Source: Ancalomicrobiaceae bacterium
Lineage (GTDB): Bacteria; Pseudomonadota; Alphaproteobacteria; Rhizobiales; Ancalomicrobiaceae
Direction of reading: 5' to 3'
NCBI GenBank assembly: GCA_031291595.1
Contig: JARLIU010000155.1
Span: forward strand, 1 to 57,260
Length of the DNA: 57,260 bases
The position numbers and the translations under genes were made by a program. This document shows, piece by piece, positions 41,289-51,893 of the stretch (position 1 is its first letter; every line of letters begins with the position of its first letter). Under the pieces are notes generated by a model. That model was not told the DNA's origin, did not search any database, and saw only the letters and a program-made list of their open reading frames with translations.

Positions 41289-42019
41289 TGCCGCTCACCG
41301 TCCTCGTCACGCGGCCGGAGCCGGAGGCCTCGTTGACGGCGGCGGACATTGAACGGCGGGGGCATGTGGCCTTGCTGGCGCCGATGCTGACGCCGCGATT
41401 CCTCGAACCGGCGCCGCCGGCCGGGCGGACGTTCGATGCGGTGGCGGCGACCAGCCAGAACGGCGTGCGCGGGCTGGCCCGGCTCGACGGCGCGGAGCGG
41501 CTGCAACGGCTGCCGTTTTATGCGGTCGGCGATGCCACGGCGCGTGAGGCGCGATGCCTGGGCTTTACCGACGTGCGTTCGGCCGGCGGAGCGCTCGACG
41601 ATCTCGCCGACCTGCTCGCATCGGCGGGCGGCATTCGGTCGCTGCTGTATGCGGCCGGGGTGGATCGCGCCGGCGATCTCGCCGCCGCGCTCGATGCTGC
41701 CGGCATCGCCGTGACGACGCTCGAAGTCTACCGGATGGACGCGAGTGCGCGATTGCCCGATGAGGTTGCGACCAGTTTGGCTGGTGGGTCGGTCGACCGC
41801 ATCCTCATCTATTCCGAACGCACGGCGGCGGCGCTGGTTGCGGTCTTGCGAGAGGCAGGGCTGCTGGACGGAGTGGCGGCGCGAATCTCGGCGCATGCGA
41901 TCTCGGCACGGGCGGCGGAACCGCTGGTCCGCGCCGGGTTCGCGTCGATCGTCGTAAGTGATGTTCCGCGCTCGGACGCGCTATTGCTGACGCTCGATCG
42001 AGGTCAATTGGACAGCTAA
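41288..42019 (+). CDS. hemD: Uroporphyrinogen-III synthase
   Basis: VLVTRPEPEASLTAADIERRGHVALLAPMLTP..., YSERTAAALVAVL; overlaps hemC. Confidence 0.9.
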   Translation: MPLTVLVTRPEPEASLTAADIERRGHVALLAPMLTPRFLEPAPPAGRTFDAVAATSQNGVRGLARLDGAERLQRLPFYAVGDATAREARCLGFTDVRSAGGALDDLADLLASAGGIRSLLYAAGVDRAGDLAAALDAAGIAVTTLEVYRMDASARLPDEVATSLAGGSVDRILIYSERTAAALVAVLREAGLLDGVAARISAHAISARAAEPLVRAGFASIVVSDVPRSDALLLTLDRGQLDS

Positions 42020-42209
42020 TGTTTGCAAGGGATTAAGATGGGTTCGGCTAGATGGGAGAAGGTAGACCCACGTGTAGCCGAGCCGGAACAACGCGCTCTG
42101 GCGTTTGCGACGAAATCGACACAGTCTGAGGTCAGTGTGACCGGACGAAGTCTCTCGGGGTCAGGTCTTGGGGTCCATCGGATCCCGCCCGCAGGTGGAG
42201 GAAGAGCCG

Positions 42210-44420
42210 ATGGCGGCGAATGACGGCGAGCGCGGAGGGACGGGCGGGCGGCGCAAGCCCGATCCGATCACCATCGACTTGAGCGCGACCTCGGTCCGCG
42301 TCGAGCCGGACGCGGCAGCTGCAGAGGCGAAGGCCAGCGCGCCCGAAGCAACCGGGCCCAAGCCGGCTGCGGCGGCCGAAGCACGCGTCGAAACAGCGAC
42401 CGAGCCGGCTGCAGTCGAATCGCCCGAGCCGGCGACGATGGCCGAGGCCGTGCCGGCGCCTGCGACCGAGCCCGCAGCGGAACCCGCCGCCGAACCAACT
42501 GGCGACCCGGCCGCCGATCGGGACGCCGAGGCGGAAGCCATGCCGTCCGAAGTCGCGGAAGCCGCTGCTGCGGTCGCCGATGACCCCGCCAAGTCCGAAC
42601 CCGAGCTTCCATCCGGGTCGCAGCCCGCATCTGCGGCGAGCGCACCGGAAGGCGATGGCGCGCCGGTCCAGCCAGAACTTGAGCCCCGGACCGGACCGAA
42701 GTCCGAGCCGGCGAGCGCCTGGAGCCGTACCCTTGTCGCCGCGCTGCTCGGCGGTGTCGTTGGCGTCGGCGGCGTCCATCTGCTCTCGGCCGTCGGCCTG
42801 ACGCCCGGCGCATCGGAAATTGCTGGCCTCAACCACAAGATCGCCGCGCTGGCGGCCGATCCCGTGCATTCGCTCGCCGCGGTGACGAAGGAACTCGACG
42901 CCGAGAAGGCGCGCACGGCGGCACTCGCTATCGAGATCGAGAAGCTCAGGCAGCTGCCGCCGGTGCCGGGTGCGTCGGTCGGCGAAATCGCCCGCATTCT
43001 CGAGCCGTTCACCGGACGCGTGGCGGCGGCGATCGCGCATATGGACGACATCGAGAAGCGCATCGCTGCCGAACAGGCGGTGGTGCGCGGCGAAACCAAG
43101 GCGACGGGCGAATCGGTCACCGAGCGCATCGCCAAGCTCGAGGCGTCGGTGTCGCAGCGGCTCGCGGCGGTGGAGGCGACCAATACCGACAGCGCGGACA
43201 AGGCGGCCAAGTCGGTGGCCGGCGTCGATAAGCTGTCGGCGGATTTCGCCGAACTCGACAAGCGGGCGTCCGGCGACATCGCGGTGGCGCGCGGCGAACT
43301 GAAGGAGCTCGGCACTGCGACGACGGCGCGGTTTACCGCCCTCGACGGCACGCTGAAGACGACCGGCGATGCGATCAAGACCAACGCTGTCGATCTCGCC
43401 AAGCTGACGGACGCACTCGACGGCGTTGCCGGCAAGCTGGCCGATCTCGACAAGCGCGTCTCGGCCGAACTCGCCGTCGTGCGTGGCACGACTTCGGATT
43501 TCGCCAGCCAGACGCAGAAGCAGGCGTCGGAGACCGGCGACACGCTGGCGAAGCTGCAGGCGCAAGTCGCCACGCTCGACGAGATGCGCCATGCCATCGA
43601 TGGGCTCGGCGCCCGCATCGGCGCCTTCGACGCGGTGAAGAAGCTGGTCGATGCCAATACCGCGCGGCTGGGTCAGGTCGACGAGGCGAAGAAGGCAGCC
43701 GATGGTGTTGCATCGAGCCTGTGGCTGATCGATCAGCGCATGGCCAAGCTGCAGGCGCAATTGGCCGAGGTCGATACGCTGAAAGCCTCGCTGGCGAGCG
43801 GCGAACAAAAGGTCGACACGCTCGATGGCCGGCTGGCGCCGATGGAGGCGCGGCTATCGCAGTTCGACGATTGGGCCAAGCAGGGCATCGCCACCCGCAA
43901 GGAAGCGGTCGCGGCGATCGCCATTGCCAGCCTCAAGTCGGCCGTCGACAGCGGCCGACCGTTCGCATCGGATCTGGCGGCCGCCAAGTCGATTGCGGCG
44001 GGGCTGGTTGATCTCTCCGGGCTGGAGCCTTACGCCGCCAAGGGGCTCGCCACCGAGGCGGATCTCGTGGCAGCCTATCCGAAGATGGCGCGCGCGACGC
44101 TCGATGCAGCCGATCTCTCGGTGACGTCCGAGGGCGGCGTTCTCGGCACGCTGTTCGCGCACGCGACGCAGTCGGTGAAGATCCGGCGCGAGGGCGAGGT
44201 TTCCGGGGCAGGCGCCGACGCAAGGCTTGCCCGCATCGAGGCGCGGCTCGGCGCCCACGATCTCATCGGCGCGCTCGCCGAGTGGCAGGGATTGCCCGAT
44301 GCCGCCCGCGCGGCGAGCGCCGATTGGGGTGGGGCATTGAAGGCGCGGGTCGAAGGCGCCAAGGTGATGGCTTCGGTGACCGACGAAGTCCTGGCGAAGT
44401 TGAACGCGGCGACGAAGTGA
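42210..44420 (+). CDS. Mitofilin/Mic60-like membrane protein of the hem operon
   Basis: Long Ala/Pro/Glu-rich N-terminus, single TM LVAALLGGVVGVGGVHLLSAVG, extended coiled coil, C-terminal SEGGVLGTLFAHATQSVKIRREGEVSGAGADARLARIEARL... Confidence 0.85.
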   Translation: MAANDGERGGTGGRRKPDPITIDLSATSVRVEPDAAAAEAKASAPEATGPKPAAAAEARVETATEPAAVESPEPATMAEAVPAPATEPAAEPAAEPTGDPAADRDAEAEAMPSEVAEAAAAVADDPAKSEPELPSGSQPASAASAPEGDGAPVQPELEPRTGPKSEPASAWSRTLVAALLGGVVGVGGVHLLSAVGLTPGASEIAGLNHKIAALAADPVHSLAAVTKELDAEKARTAALAIEIEKLRQLPPVPGASVGEIARILEPFTGRVAAAIAHMDDIEKRIAAEQAVVRGETKATGESVTERIAKLEASVSQRLAAVEATNTDSADKAAKSVAGVDKLSADFAELDKRASGDIAVARGELKELGTATTARFTALDGTLKTTGDAIKTNAVDLAKLTDALDGVAGKLADLDKRVSAELAVVRGTTSDFASQTQKQASETGDTLAKLQAQVATLDEMRHAIDGLGARIGAFDAVKKLVDANTARLGQVDEAKKAADGVASSLWLIDQRMAKLQAQLAEVDTLKASLASGEQKVDTLDGRLAPMEARLSQFDDWAKQGIATRKEAVAAIAIASLKSAVDSGRPFASDLAAAKSIAAGLVDLSGLEPYAAKGLATEADLVAAYPKMARATLDAADLSVTSEGGVLGTLFAHATQSVKIRREGEVSGAGADARLARIEARLGAHDLIGALAEWQGLPDAARAASADWGGALKARVEGAKVMASVTDEVLAKLNAATK

Positions 44421-44430
44421 GGATGTCCGC

Positions 44431-46131
44431 ATGATCCGGCTACTGGTCTATCTCGCCATCCTCGTCGCGGTCGCCTTCGGGTTCGCCTGGCTGGCGGATC
44501 GCCCCGGCGACGTTACGCTGGTCTGGCAGGGCCAGACGATCGAGACCGATCTGATGACCGTCACCGTCGGCATCCTCGGTCTCGTCGTCGCCGTGCTCGT
44601 TGCCGTCTGGCTGGTTTCGGCCGTGTTGCGCACGCCGTTTGCCATCGGCTCGTTCTTCGAGCGGCGGCGGCGCGAGCGCGGCTGGCGCGCCCTGTCGCAG
44701 GGCATGATCGCGGCCGGCGCCGGCGATCCCAATGCGGCCAACAAAGCGGCAGTGGAAGCCCGGCGCATCCTGGCGGAGGAGCCGTTGGCGCTGCTCTTGG
44801 AAGCGCAGGCGGCGCAACTCTCCGGCAATCGCGACGCGGCGCGCGCAGCATTCGAACGCATGCTCGAAGCGCCGGAAACCCGGCTTCTCGGCCTGCGCGG
44901 CCTCTATGTCGAAGCAGAGCGCTACGGCGAGGCAGCCGCGGCCCGGCATTTCGCCGAGGAAGCGACGGCAGACGCCCCGCGGCTCGCCTGGGCCGGACAG
45001 GCGGTGATGGAGTTCCAGAGCCAGTCGTCCGACTGGGCGGGAGCGCTCGACACGCTCGATCGCAACGCCCGCAACCGGATCGTCGACCGCACCAGGGCCA
45101 AGCGGCTGAGGGCGGTGCTGATGACGGCGCGCGCCGTCGATCTCGAACAGGGCGATCCGGATCAGGCACGTGGCTTTGCCGTCGAGGCGCACGGGCTGGC
45201 GCCCGACCTGGTGCCGGCGGCGGTGATTGCCGGGCGGCTGTTGACCCGCCAGGGCGACATCCGGCGTGCGGCACGCATCCTCGAAGCCGCCTGGAAGCTG
45301 ACGCCGCACCCCGATATCGCAACCGCCTATGCCTATGTGCGGTCAGGCGATTCGGCGCAGGACCGGCTCAACCGGGTGAAAGAGCTGACGCGGGTGCGGG
45401 CGCACCACGCCGAATGCGCCTTCGCCATTGCCTCGGCCGCGATCGATGCGCGCGATTACGCTGCGGCGCGCGGTGCGATCAAGCCGTTGATGGCTGCCGG
45501 GCCGACGCGGCGCGTCTGCCTGCTCATGGCCGACATCGAGGAAGCCGAGCACGGCGACGAGGGCAAGGTGCGCGAGTGGCTGTCGCGGGCGGTCCGGGCG
45601 CCGCGGGATGCCACCTGGGTCGCCGACGGGTTCGTCTCCGACCATTGGGCGCCGGTGTCGCCGATCACCGGCCGCCTGGATGCCTTCGAGTGGAAGGTGC
45701 CGGAAGAGGATGTCGCGGCGCTGCCGCCGCCGGTCGAAGAGCCCGAGCCGGTTGTCGACGTGACGCCGCCGCCGGTGGTTGCCTTGCCGGCGAAGAGCGA
45801 GGCCATGCCGCCGGAACCGCCGCCGGCTCCCAAGGTTGCGGCGCCGAAGCGCGACGACACGCCTGAGCCGGTCGTTCATCTGGTCGAGGCGGTCGTTGCG
45901 CCGGAGCTCGCGCCGAAGGAAACGCCGGCGACCGAACCGACCGTATCGAGCGAAACGGCGATGGCTGTCGTCGCGCCGGCGGCTGCGGCGAAGCCGGAGA
46001 AGGTCAATGGCAAGCGCACCCCGTTGAAACCGGTCGACTTTCCGCTCGGCTTTGCCCCGGACGATCCGGGTGCGCCGGTCCAGAAGGCCGATGCCGAGGA
46101 CAGCGAGGGGCGCTACCGGCTGTACAGCTGA
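44431..46131 (+). CDS. hemY: HemY-like TPR membrane protein
   Basis: MIRLLVYLAILVAVAFGFAWLADRPGDVTLVWQGQTIETDL..., FERRRRERGWRALSQGMIAAGAGD, TPHPDIATAYAYVRSGDS. Confidence 0.92.
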   Translation: MIRLLVYLAILVAVAFGFAWLADRPGDVTLVWQGQTIETDLMTVTVGILGLVVAVLVAVWLVSAVLRTPFAIGSFFERRRRERGWRALSQGMIAAGAGDPNAANKAAVEARRILAEEPLALLLEAQAAQLSGNRDAARAAFERMLEAPETRLLGLRGLYVEAERYGEAAAARHFAEEATADAPRLAWAGQAVMEFQSQSSDWAGALDTLDRNARNRIVDRTRAKRLRAVLMTARAVDLEQGDPDQARGFAVEAHGLAPDLVPAAVIAGRLLTRQGDIRRAARILEAAWKLTPHPDIATAYAYVRSGDSAQDRLNRVKELTRVRAHHAECAFAIASAAIDARDYAAARGAIKPLMAAGPTRRVCLLMADIEEAEHGDEGKVREWLSRAVRAPRDATWVADGFVSDHWAPVSPITGRLDAFEWKVPEEDVAALPPPVEEPEPVVDVTPPPVVALPAKSEAMPPEPPPAPKVAAPKRDDTPEPVVHLVEAVVAPELAPKETPATEPTVSSETAMAVVAPAAAAKPEKVNGKRTPLKPVDFPLGFAPDDPGAPVQKADAEDSEGRYRLYS

Positions 46132-46144
46132 GGCGGCGCCTCAG
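46128..46144. terminator. Short hairpin CTGAGGC-GGC-GCCTCAG at the hemY stop
   Basis: 7-bp perfect arms, 3-nt loop, no T-tract. Confidence 0.3.
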
Positions 46145-46216
46145 TCAGTCTGGCGGAAGTAGGGCCGGCTCGGACTTTCCGGTGCCGTAGCGTGGCGGTC
46201 GTTGTTGGCGCGATCC

Positions 46217-46245
46217 TTGACCTCGGCGTCGGCAGCAGGTATAGA
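46217..46245 (+). promoter_or_regulatory. Predicted promoter TTGACC-17 nt-TATAGA upstream of ffh operon
   Basis: TTGACC 46217-46222, TATAGA 46240-46245, spacer 17 nt. Confidence 0.6.
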
Positions 46246-46485
46246 ACCCGCCTTCTCTCGCGACCCTGTCGTAGCAGAGCCGCCGACCGGAGCTTGATCC
46301 CGGAGGTCCACGTCCGTCAGCGCGTTGCGCTCGCGGGCGCGCTTGTCGTTGCGCTGGAGCCCTTGGCGCAGCGGCCTGACGACGATGCGGCATATTCGAC
46401 AGGTGGCGCGATGGGAAGATCAACCGGGACCAGATGAACCGGGGCCGGCCCGATCGGGCCGGCGGCCGAGCATAGGGACGCATCG

Positions 46486-48072
46486 ATGTTCGAAAGCCTT
46501 TCCGAGCGGCTGTCCGGCATTCTGGACAAGCTTACCCGCCGGGGCGCGTTGACGACGGAAGCCGTCAACGAGGCCATGCGGGAGGTGCGCCGCGCCCTCA
46601 TCGAGGCGGATGTGGCGCTCGACGTCGTCAAATCCTTTACCGACAAGGTCAGAAACCGCGCCGTCGGCCAGGACGTGATCCGCTCCGTCTCGCCCGGCCA
46701 GCAGGTCATCAAGATCGTGCACGATGCGCTGGTCGAGATGCTCGGCGCCGATGCGCAGCCGATCGACCTTGCCGCCGTCGCGCCGGTGCCGATCATGATG
46801 GTCGGCCTGCAGGGCTCGGGCAAGACCACGACGACGGCCAAGATCGGCAAGCGCCTCAGCGAACGCCTGCGCAAGAAGGTGCTGCTCGCCTCGCTCGACA
46901 CCCGTCGCCCGGCGGCGCAGGAGCAATTGCGCGTCCTCGGCGAAGCCAACGGCATCGATACGCTGCCGGTCGTGGCGGGCGAGACGCCGACTGAGATCGC
47001 CGACCGGGCGATGCTGGCCGGCCGGCTCGGCGGCTACGACGTGGTCATTCTGGACACCGCCGGCCGCACGCACATCGACGAAGCCTTGATGCTCGAAATG
47101 GCCGAGATCAAGCGTATTGCCGATCCGCACGAGATCCTGCTCGTTGCCGATGCGCTGACCGGCCAGGATGCCGTCAATGTGGCGCGCGCCTTCGACCAAC
47201 GCGTCGGCATCACCGGTCTGGTGCTGACCCGCATGGACGGCGACGGCCGCGGCGGCGCGGCGCTGTCGATGCGCGCCGTCACCGGCAAGCCGATCAAGCT
47301 GATCGGCGTTGGCGAAAAGGCCGACGCGCTGGAGGACTTCGACCCCCGCCGCATCGCCGGCCGCATCCTCGGCATGGGCGACATCGTCGCGCTGGTCGAA
47401 CGGGCGGCGCAGGACCTCGACATGGCCAAGGCCGCCCAGATGGCGGCCAAGCTGAAGAAGGGCACCTTCGATCTCGACGATCTCGCCGATCAACTCAGGC
47501 AGATGCAGAAGCTCGGCGGCATGAAGTCGATCATGGGGCTGATGCCGGGCATGGGCAAACTGGCCAAGCAGCTCGACGGCGCCGCGCTCGACGACAAGGT
47601 GTTCAAGCGTCAGGTCGCCATCATTTCCTCGATGACCAAACAGGAGCGGGCCAAGCCCGAGATCCTCGCCGCTTCGCGCAAGCGCCGCGTCGCTAGCGGC
47701 TCCGGCACCAAGGTCGAGGAAATCAACCGGCTGCTGAAACAGCATCGGCAGATGGCCGATCTGATGAAGTCGATGAAGAAGGGCGGTCGCGGCGGACTTG
47801 GCGGCATGCTGGGCGGGCTGTTCGGTGGCGGCATGCCCGAGATCGACCCGGCAATGCTGGAAGAAATGGCGAAGTCCGGGCAGATGCCGCCGGACCTGGC
47901 GGGTGGCTTGCCGGGCGGACTGCCGAAAGGCGCCGCGCCCGCAGCCCCCAAGCCGACCGGCTTGCCGGCGGGCCTGCCGCCCGGGCTGTCGGGACTGCCG
48001 GGATTGGGATCGTTCGGGCCGAAGGGACCGGGCGGTTTCTCCGGACTGCCGGGATTGGGGAAGAAGAAATGA
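46486..48072 (+). CDS. ffh: Signal recognition particle protein Ffh, GLP-rich C-terminal tail
   Basis: MFESLSERLSGILDKL, VGLQGSGKTTTTAKIGKRL, DTAGRTHIDEALM, GSGTKVEEINRLLKQHRQM M-domain. Confidence 0.97.
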   Translation: MFESLSERLSGILDKLTRRGALTTEAVNEAMREVRRALIEADVALDVVKSFTDKVRNRAVGQDVIRSVSPGQQVIKIVHDALVEMLGADAQPIDLAAVAPVPIMMVGLQGSGKTTTTAKIGKRLSERLRKKVLLASLDTRRPAAQEQLRVLGEANGIDTLPVVAGETPTEIADRAMLAGRLGGYDVVILDTAGRTHIDEALMLEMAEIKRIADPHEILLVADALTGQDAVNVARAFDQRVGITGLVLTRMDGDGRGGAALSMRAVTGKPIKLIGVGEKADALEDFDPRRIAGRILGMGDIVALVERAAQDLDMAKAAQMAAKLKKGTFDLDDLADQLRQMQKLGGMKSIMGLMPGMGKLAKQLDGAALDDKVFKRQVAIISSMTKQERAKPEILAASRKRRVASGSGTKVEEINRLLKQHRQMADLMKSMKKGGRGGLGGMLGGLFGGGMPEIDPAMLEEMAKSGQMPPDLAGGLPGGLPKGAAPAAPKPTGLPAGLPPGLSGLPGLGSFGPKGPGGFSGLPGLGKKK

Positions 48073-48407
48073 GCCAGACGCCCGAGACGACCGCGCCCCA
48101 GGGTGCCGATGCCGGCGCCGACGTTCAGGCCGAATTGAAGCGGCTGCGCGCCTCGATCGACAACATCGATGCGGCGCTGGTGCATCTTCTGGCCGAGCGC
48201 TTCAAGTGCACCAAGGCGGTCGGTACCTACAAGGCCACGCACGGGCTGCCGCCGGCCGATCCGGCCCGCGAGCGCCAGCAGATCGCGCGGTTGAGAGACC
48301 TCGCCATCGAGGCCGATCTCGACCCCGATTTCGCCGAGACGTTTCTGAATTTCGTCGTCAAGGAAGTCATCCGCCATCACGAGGCGATCCGCGACGGCCG
48401 TCACTGA
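48069..48407 (+). CDS. Chorismate mutase (AroQ class)
   Basis: LKRLRASIDNIDAALVHLLAERFKCTKAVGTYKATHGLPPADPARERQQIARLRDLA; overlaps ffh stop. Confidence 0.92.
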   Translation: MSQTPETTAPQGADAGADVQAELKRLRASIDNIDAALVHLLAERFKCTKAVGTYKATHGLPPADPARERQQIARLRDLAIEADLDPDFAETFLNFVVKEVIRHHEAIRDGRH

Positions 48408-48446
48408 ACCCGAGAATGCAATCGTTGCTACAGGAGACTACCAAGC

Positions 48447-48812
48447 ATGTCGTTGAAGATTCGCCTGGCCCGCGGCGGCACCAAGAAGCGGCCCCACTAT
48501 CGCATCGTCGTCGCCGACGCCCGTGCCCCGCGCGACGGCCGCTTCATCGAGAAGGTTGGTACCTTCGATCCGCTGGTCGCCAAGGACAGCCCGGAGCGCG
48601 TGACGCTCGAGGCCGAGCGCTGCCAGCATTGGCTGTCGGTCGGCGCCCAGCCGACCGATCGCGTCGCTCGCTTCTTCGATGCGGCCGGCCTGATCAAGCG
48701 CGAGCCGCGCAACAATCCCGAGAAGGCCGTTCCGGGCAAGAAGGCGCAGGAACGCGTCGCCGAGAAGGCCAAGAAGGTCGCCGCTGCCGCTGCCGAGGCC
48801 GCCGAGGGCTGA
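48447..48812 (+). CDS. rpsP: 30S ribosomal protein S16
   Basis: [42 protein letters not shown]. Confidence 0.98.
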   Translation: MSLKIRLARGGTKKRPHYRIVVADARAPRDGRFIEKVGTFDPLVAKDSPERVTLEAERCQHWLSVGAQPTDRVARFFDAAGLIKREPRNNPEKAVPGKKAQERVAEKAKKVAAAAAEAAEG

Positions 48813-48865
48813 TCGTCGGGAGCCCGTGTCGCCTTGGGACGTAGCGCCGTTGAGGGAGGGGAGAC

Positions 48866-49507
48866 GTGACTGACAAACGCATTCTCCTCGGCCGCTGCGG
48901 CGCTGCCCACGGCATCCGCGGCGAAGTCAGGGTGAAGCCGTTCACCGATACGGCCGATGGTCTTGTCGACTACGGTCCGCTGCAAGTGGAAGACGGCAGC
49001 CGCCGTCTGACAATCGAGCGGATGCGTGCCGCCGATACGATGGCGATCGTCAAGTTCGCCGGCGTCGACGACCGCACCGCGGCCGAAGCGCTGAACGGGT
49101 TGGGGCTCTATGTCGAGCGGTCGGCGATGCCGGCACCTGGCGAGGAAGACACCTGGTACCATGCCGACCTGATCGGTCTTGCCGTCGAAAATCGGGCAGG
49201 AGCGGTGATCGGCAGCGTTCTGGCGGTACCGAATTTCGGCGCCGGCGATCTTCTGGAGATCCAGCCGCCGACCGGCACGTCGGTCTACCTGCCGTTCACC
49301 GCGGACTTCGTGCCGGAGGTCGACATTGCCGGTGGCCGGATCGTGATCGATCCGCCGGACGATCTGTTCAAGCCGGCCGAAGCCGGCGAGGCGCCGCCGA
49401 AGAAGCGGACCCGTTCCCCCAGGGCGCGGGACCGGTTGCAGGGCGGCACGGGTTCGTCGGCGGGGGGGACGGGATCCGGATCGTCGGGCGAAGGGAGCGA
49501 AGGCTGA
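48866..49507 (+). CDS. rimM: Ribosome maturation factor RimM
   Basis: [61 protein letters not shown] start. Confidence 0.95.
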   Translation: MTDKRILLGRCGAAHGIRGEVRVKPFTDTADGLVDYGPLQVEDGSRRLTIERMRAADTMAIVKFAGVDDRTAAEALNGLGLYVERSAMPAPGEEDTWYHADLIGLAVENRAGAVIGSVLAVPNFGAGDLLEIQPPTGTSVYLPFTADFVPEVDIAGGRIVIDPPDDLFKPAEAGEAPPKKRTRSPRARDRLQGGTGSSAGGTGSGSSGEGSEG

Positions 49508-50253
49508 TGTCCGGCTTTCGCGCTTCGGTGCTGACACTCTATCCGGAGATGTTCCCGGGGCCGCTCGGGATCTCGCTCTCCGGCAAGGGGCTGGCGGACG
49601 GCTTGTGGTCGCTCGATGTCACCGACATCCGCGATTTCGCGGCGGACCGGCACCGCAGCGTCGACGATACGCCGGCGGGTGGCGGACCGGGCATGGTGAT
49701 GCGGGCCGATATCGTGGCGAAGGCGCTCGATGCGGTCGTGGGTGATGGCGACGTCCGGCCGCGGCTGATGCTCAGCCCGCGCGGGGTCCCGCTCCGCCAG
49801 GAGATGGTGCGGCAATGGGCCGACGGCCCGGGTCTCGTCGTGTTGTGCGGCCGGTTCGAGGGCGTCGACGAGCGCGTCATCGAGGGGCGCGGCCTCGCCG
49901 AGGTGTCGGTCGGCGACTACGTGCTGTCGGGCGGCGAACTGGCGGCGATGGTTACGCTCGACGCTGTGGTCAGGCTGTTGCCCGGCGTGATGGGCAAGGC
50001 CGCCTCGGGCGAGGACGAGAGTTTCGAGCACGGGCTCCTGGAATACCCGCAGTACACCCGGCCGCAAGTCTGGGAGGGGCGGGAGATCCCGGAGATCCTG
50101 CGCTCCGGCGATCACGGCCGCATCGCGCGCTGGCGGCGCGAGGCGGCGGAACGGATGACGGCCGAGCGGCGCCCGGATCTCTGGGCGGCGTATCGGTCGA
50201 CGGCCGGACGGGGCGATCCTGATCGTCGCGGTTCGGACAGAAAACGGAATTAG
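49507..50253 (+). CDS. trmD: tRNA (guanine-N1)-methyltransferase
   Basis: [66 protein letters not shown]. Confidence 0.97.
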   Translation: MSGFRASVLTLYPEMFPGPLGISLSGKGLADGLWSLDVTDIRDFAADRHRSVDDTPAGGGPGMVMRADIVAKALDAVVGDGDVRPRLMLSPRGVPLRQEMVRQWADGPGLVVLCGRFEGVDERVIEGRGLAEVSVGDYVLSGGELAAMVTLDAVVRLLPGVMGKAASGEDESFEHGLLEYPQYTRPQVWEGREIPEILRSGDHGRIARWRREAAERMTAERRPDLWAAYRSTAGRGDPDRRGSDRKRN

Positions 50254-50340
50254 GGATCCCCGGCGTTCTGCGGCGGGCACATGACAATGCGATGCACATG
50301 AGCTATAGGCATCGCCAACTTGCGATCTGAGGACTGGACC

Positions 50341-50727
50341 ATGAGCACCATCATTCAAGAGCTGGACGCCGAGCAGGCAGCCGCCGTCGCCGCCAAGCGC
50401 ACCATTCCGGACTTCCAGCCGGGCGATACCGTCCGCGTCAACGTGCGGGTCGTCGAGGGCACGCGAACCCGCGTGCAGGCCTATGAGGGCGTCGTCATCG
50501 CCCGCTCCGGCTCGGGCCTGAACGAGAACTTCACCGTCCGCAAAATTTCCTACGGCGAGGGCGTCGAGCGCGTGTTCCCGTTCTATACGCCGCTGATCGA
50601 GTCGGTCGACCTGGTCCGCCGCGGCAAGGTGCGTCGCGCCAAGCTGTATTACCTGCGCGGCCTGACCGGCAAGGCGGCCCGCATCGTCGAGCGGCAGGAC
50701 AAGCGGGTCGGCGCGGCCAAGGCCTGA
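50341..50727 (+). CDS. rplS: 50S ribosomal protein L19
   Basis: [82 protein letters not shown]. Confidence 0.97.
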   Translation: MSTIIQELDAEQAAAVAAKRTIPDFQPGDTVRVNVRVVEGTRTRVQAYEGVVIARSGSGLNENFTVRKISYGEGVERVFPFYTPLIESVDLVRRGKVRRAKLYYLRGLTGKAARIVERQDKRVGAAKA

Positions 50728-51029
50728 GCTGTCGCCGCTGTTGCGTCGTGCTGGCGGTTTCCGATCCGGTCGCAACGGCTCGGAAATCGCTTTTGCTTGT
50801 CGGGCGAGCGCATTCCGGTCGGCGGCGCCGGTGCCCCGGTGCCACAAGGCAGTGACGGCGGAGCATCGCCCTCGCTGCCTTTGTCGTTTATGTCGGGGGG
50901 CGTCGGTGCGACGGCATGATCGCGGGTCGGGCGGCATTCTTCGGTTGAGCGAAGTGCGTTAGGATGCGGGGCGCGATCGGCAGGCGGTGTCGTCGCCGTC
51001 AACTCGGATGGAACACCTTGCGGGATCCG

Positions 51030-51752
51030 ATGCATCTCGACGTCGTCGACCTCCGGAACTTCTACGGAGAGCCGCTCGGGCAGATCGTCCGGCTGATGCT
51101 GCGGCGGCGGTTGCGCGAGATGTGGCCGAGGATCGCCGGCGATCGGCTGCTGGGCATGGGCTATGCGACGCCGTTCATGCGGCCGTTCCTGAAGGAGGCC
51201 GAGCGTACGCTCGGCTTCATGCCGGCGCGCCAGGGCGTGGTCAACTGGCCGAGCGAGGGGCCGTCGGCGACGGCACTCGTCGATGAGACCGATCTGCCCT
51301 TGCCCAATGCCTCGATCGACCGGGTGCTGCTCGTCCATCTGCTCGAACATGTCGACGATCCGGCCGAGACGCTGCGCGAGATCTGGCGGGTCATGGCGCC
51401 GGGCGGCCGGCTGATCGCGGTGGTTCCGAGCCGGCGCGGCGTATGGGCGCGGGTGGAATCGACGCCCTTCGGCGTCGGGCGGCCGTTCTCACGGCATCAA
51501 CTCGACGCGCTGCTCAAGGAAACCCTGTTCTCGCCGATCGACTGGCGCGGCGCGTTGTTCACGGCGCCCTTGTCGCGCCGCTTTCTGCTGCGCTCGGCGC
51601 CGGCGTTGGAGCGTATCGGCGCGGCGCTGTGGCCGGCGCTCTCCGGTGTCATCGTCGTGGAAGCGACCAAACAGATCTATCAGGGACTACCGGTGCGCGC
51701 CCGCGTCCGCCATGCCCCCGCCTTCCGGCCGCTGCTCATTCCGGGGGCGTGA
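51030..51752 (+). CDS. SAM-dependent methyltransferase (methyltransferase type 11)
   Basis: MHLDVVDLRNFYGEPLGQIVRLMLRRRLREMWP..., VLLVHLLEHVDDPAETLREIWRVMAPGGRLIAVVPSRRG. Confidence 0.88.
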   Translation: MHLDVVDLRNFYGEPLGQIVRLMLRRRLREMWPRIAGDRLLGMGYATPFMRPFLKEAERTLGFMPARQGVVNWPSEGPSATALVDETDLPLPNASIDRVLLVHLLEHVDDPAETLREIWRVMAPGGRLIAVVPSRRGVWARVESTPFGVGRPFSRHQLDALLKETLFSPIDWRGALFTAPLSRRFLLRSAPALERIGAALWPALSGVIVVEATKQIYQGLPVRARVRHAPAFRPLLIPGA

Positions 51753-51893
51753 AGGGGCGCGGGGCGGGGCGCGCTGGAGATTGGGTTGATCGGAAAATTG
51801 TCCAAATCCCCGATTGATGTGCTGGTCAACCCGCTGCGGTTCGTGCTCTGGACCGACCGTCGTTTGCTCGGGCCGCAGTAGCAGGAGAGTAGC

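Noticed and set aside
50754-51029. Possible ncRNA or small ORF between rplS and the methyltransferase
   Set aside because: Only short biased ORFs and no clear conserved hairpin or promoter; insufficient support.
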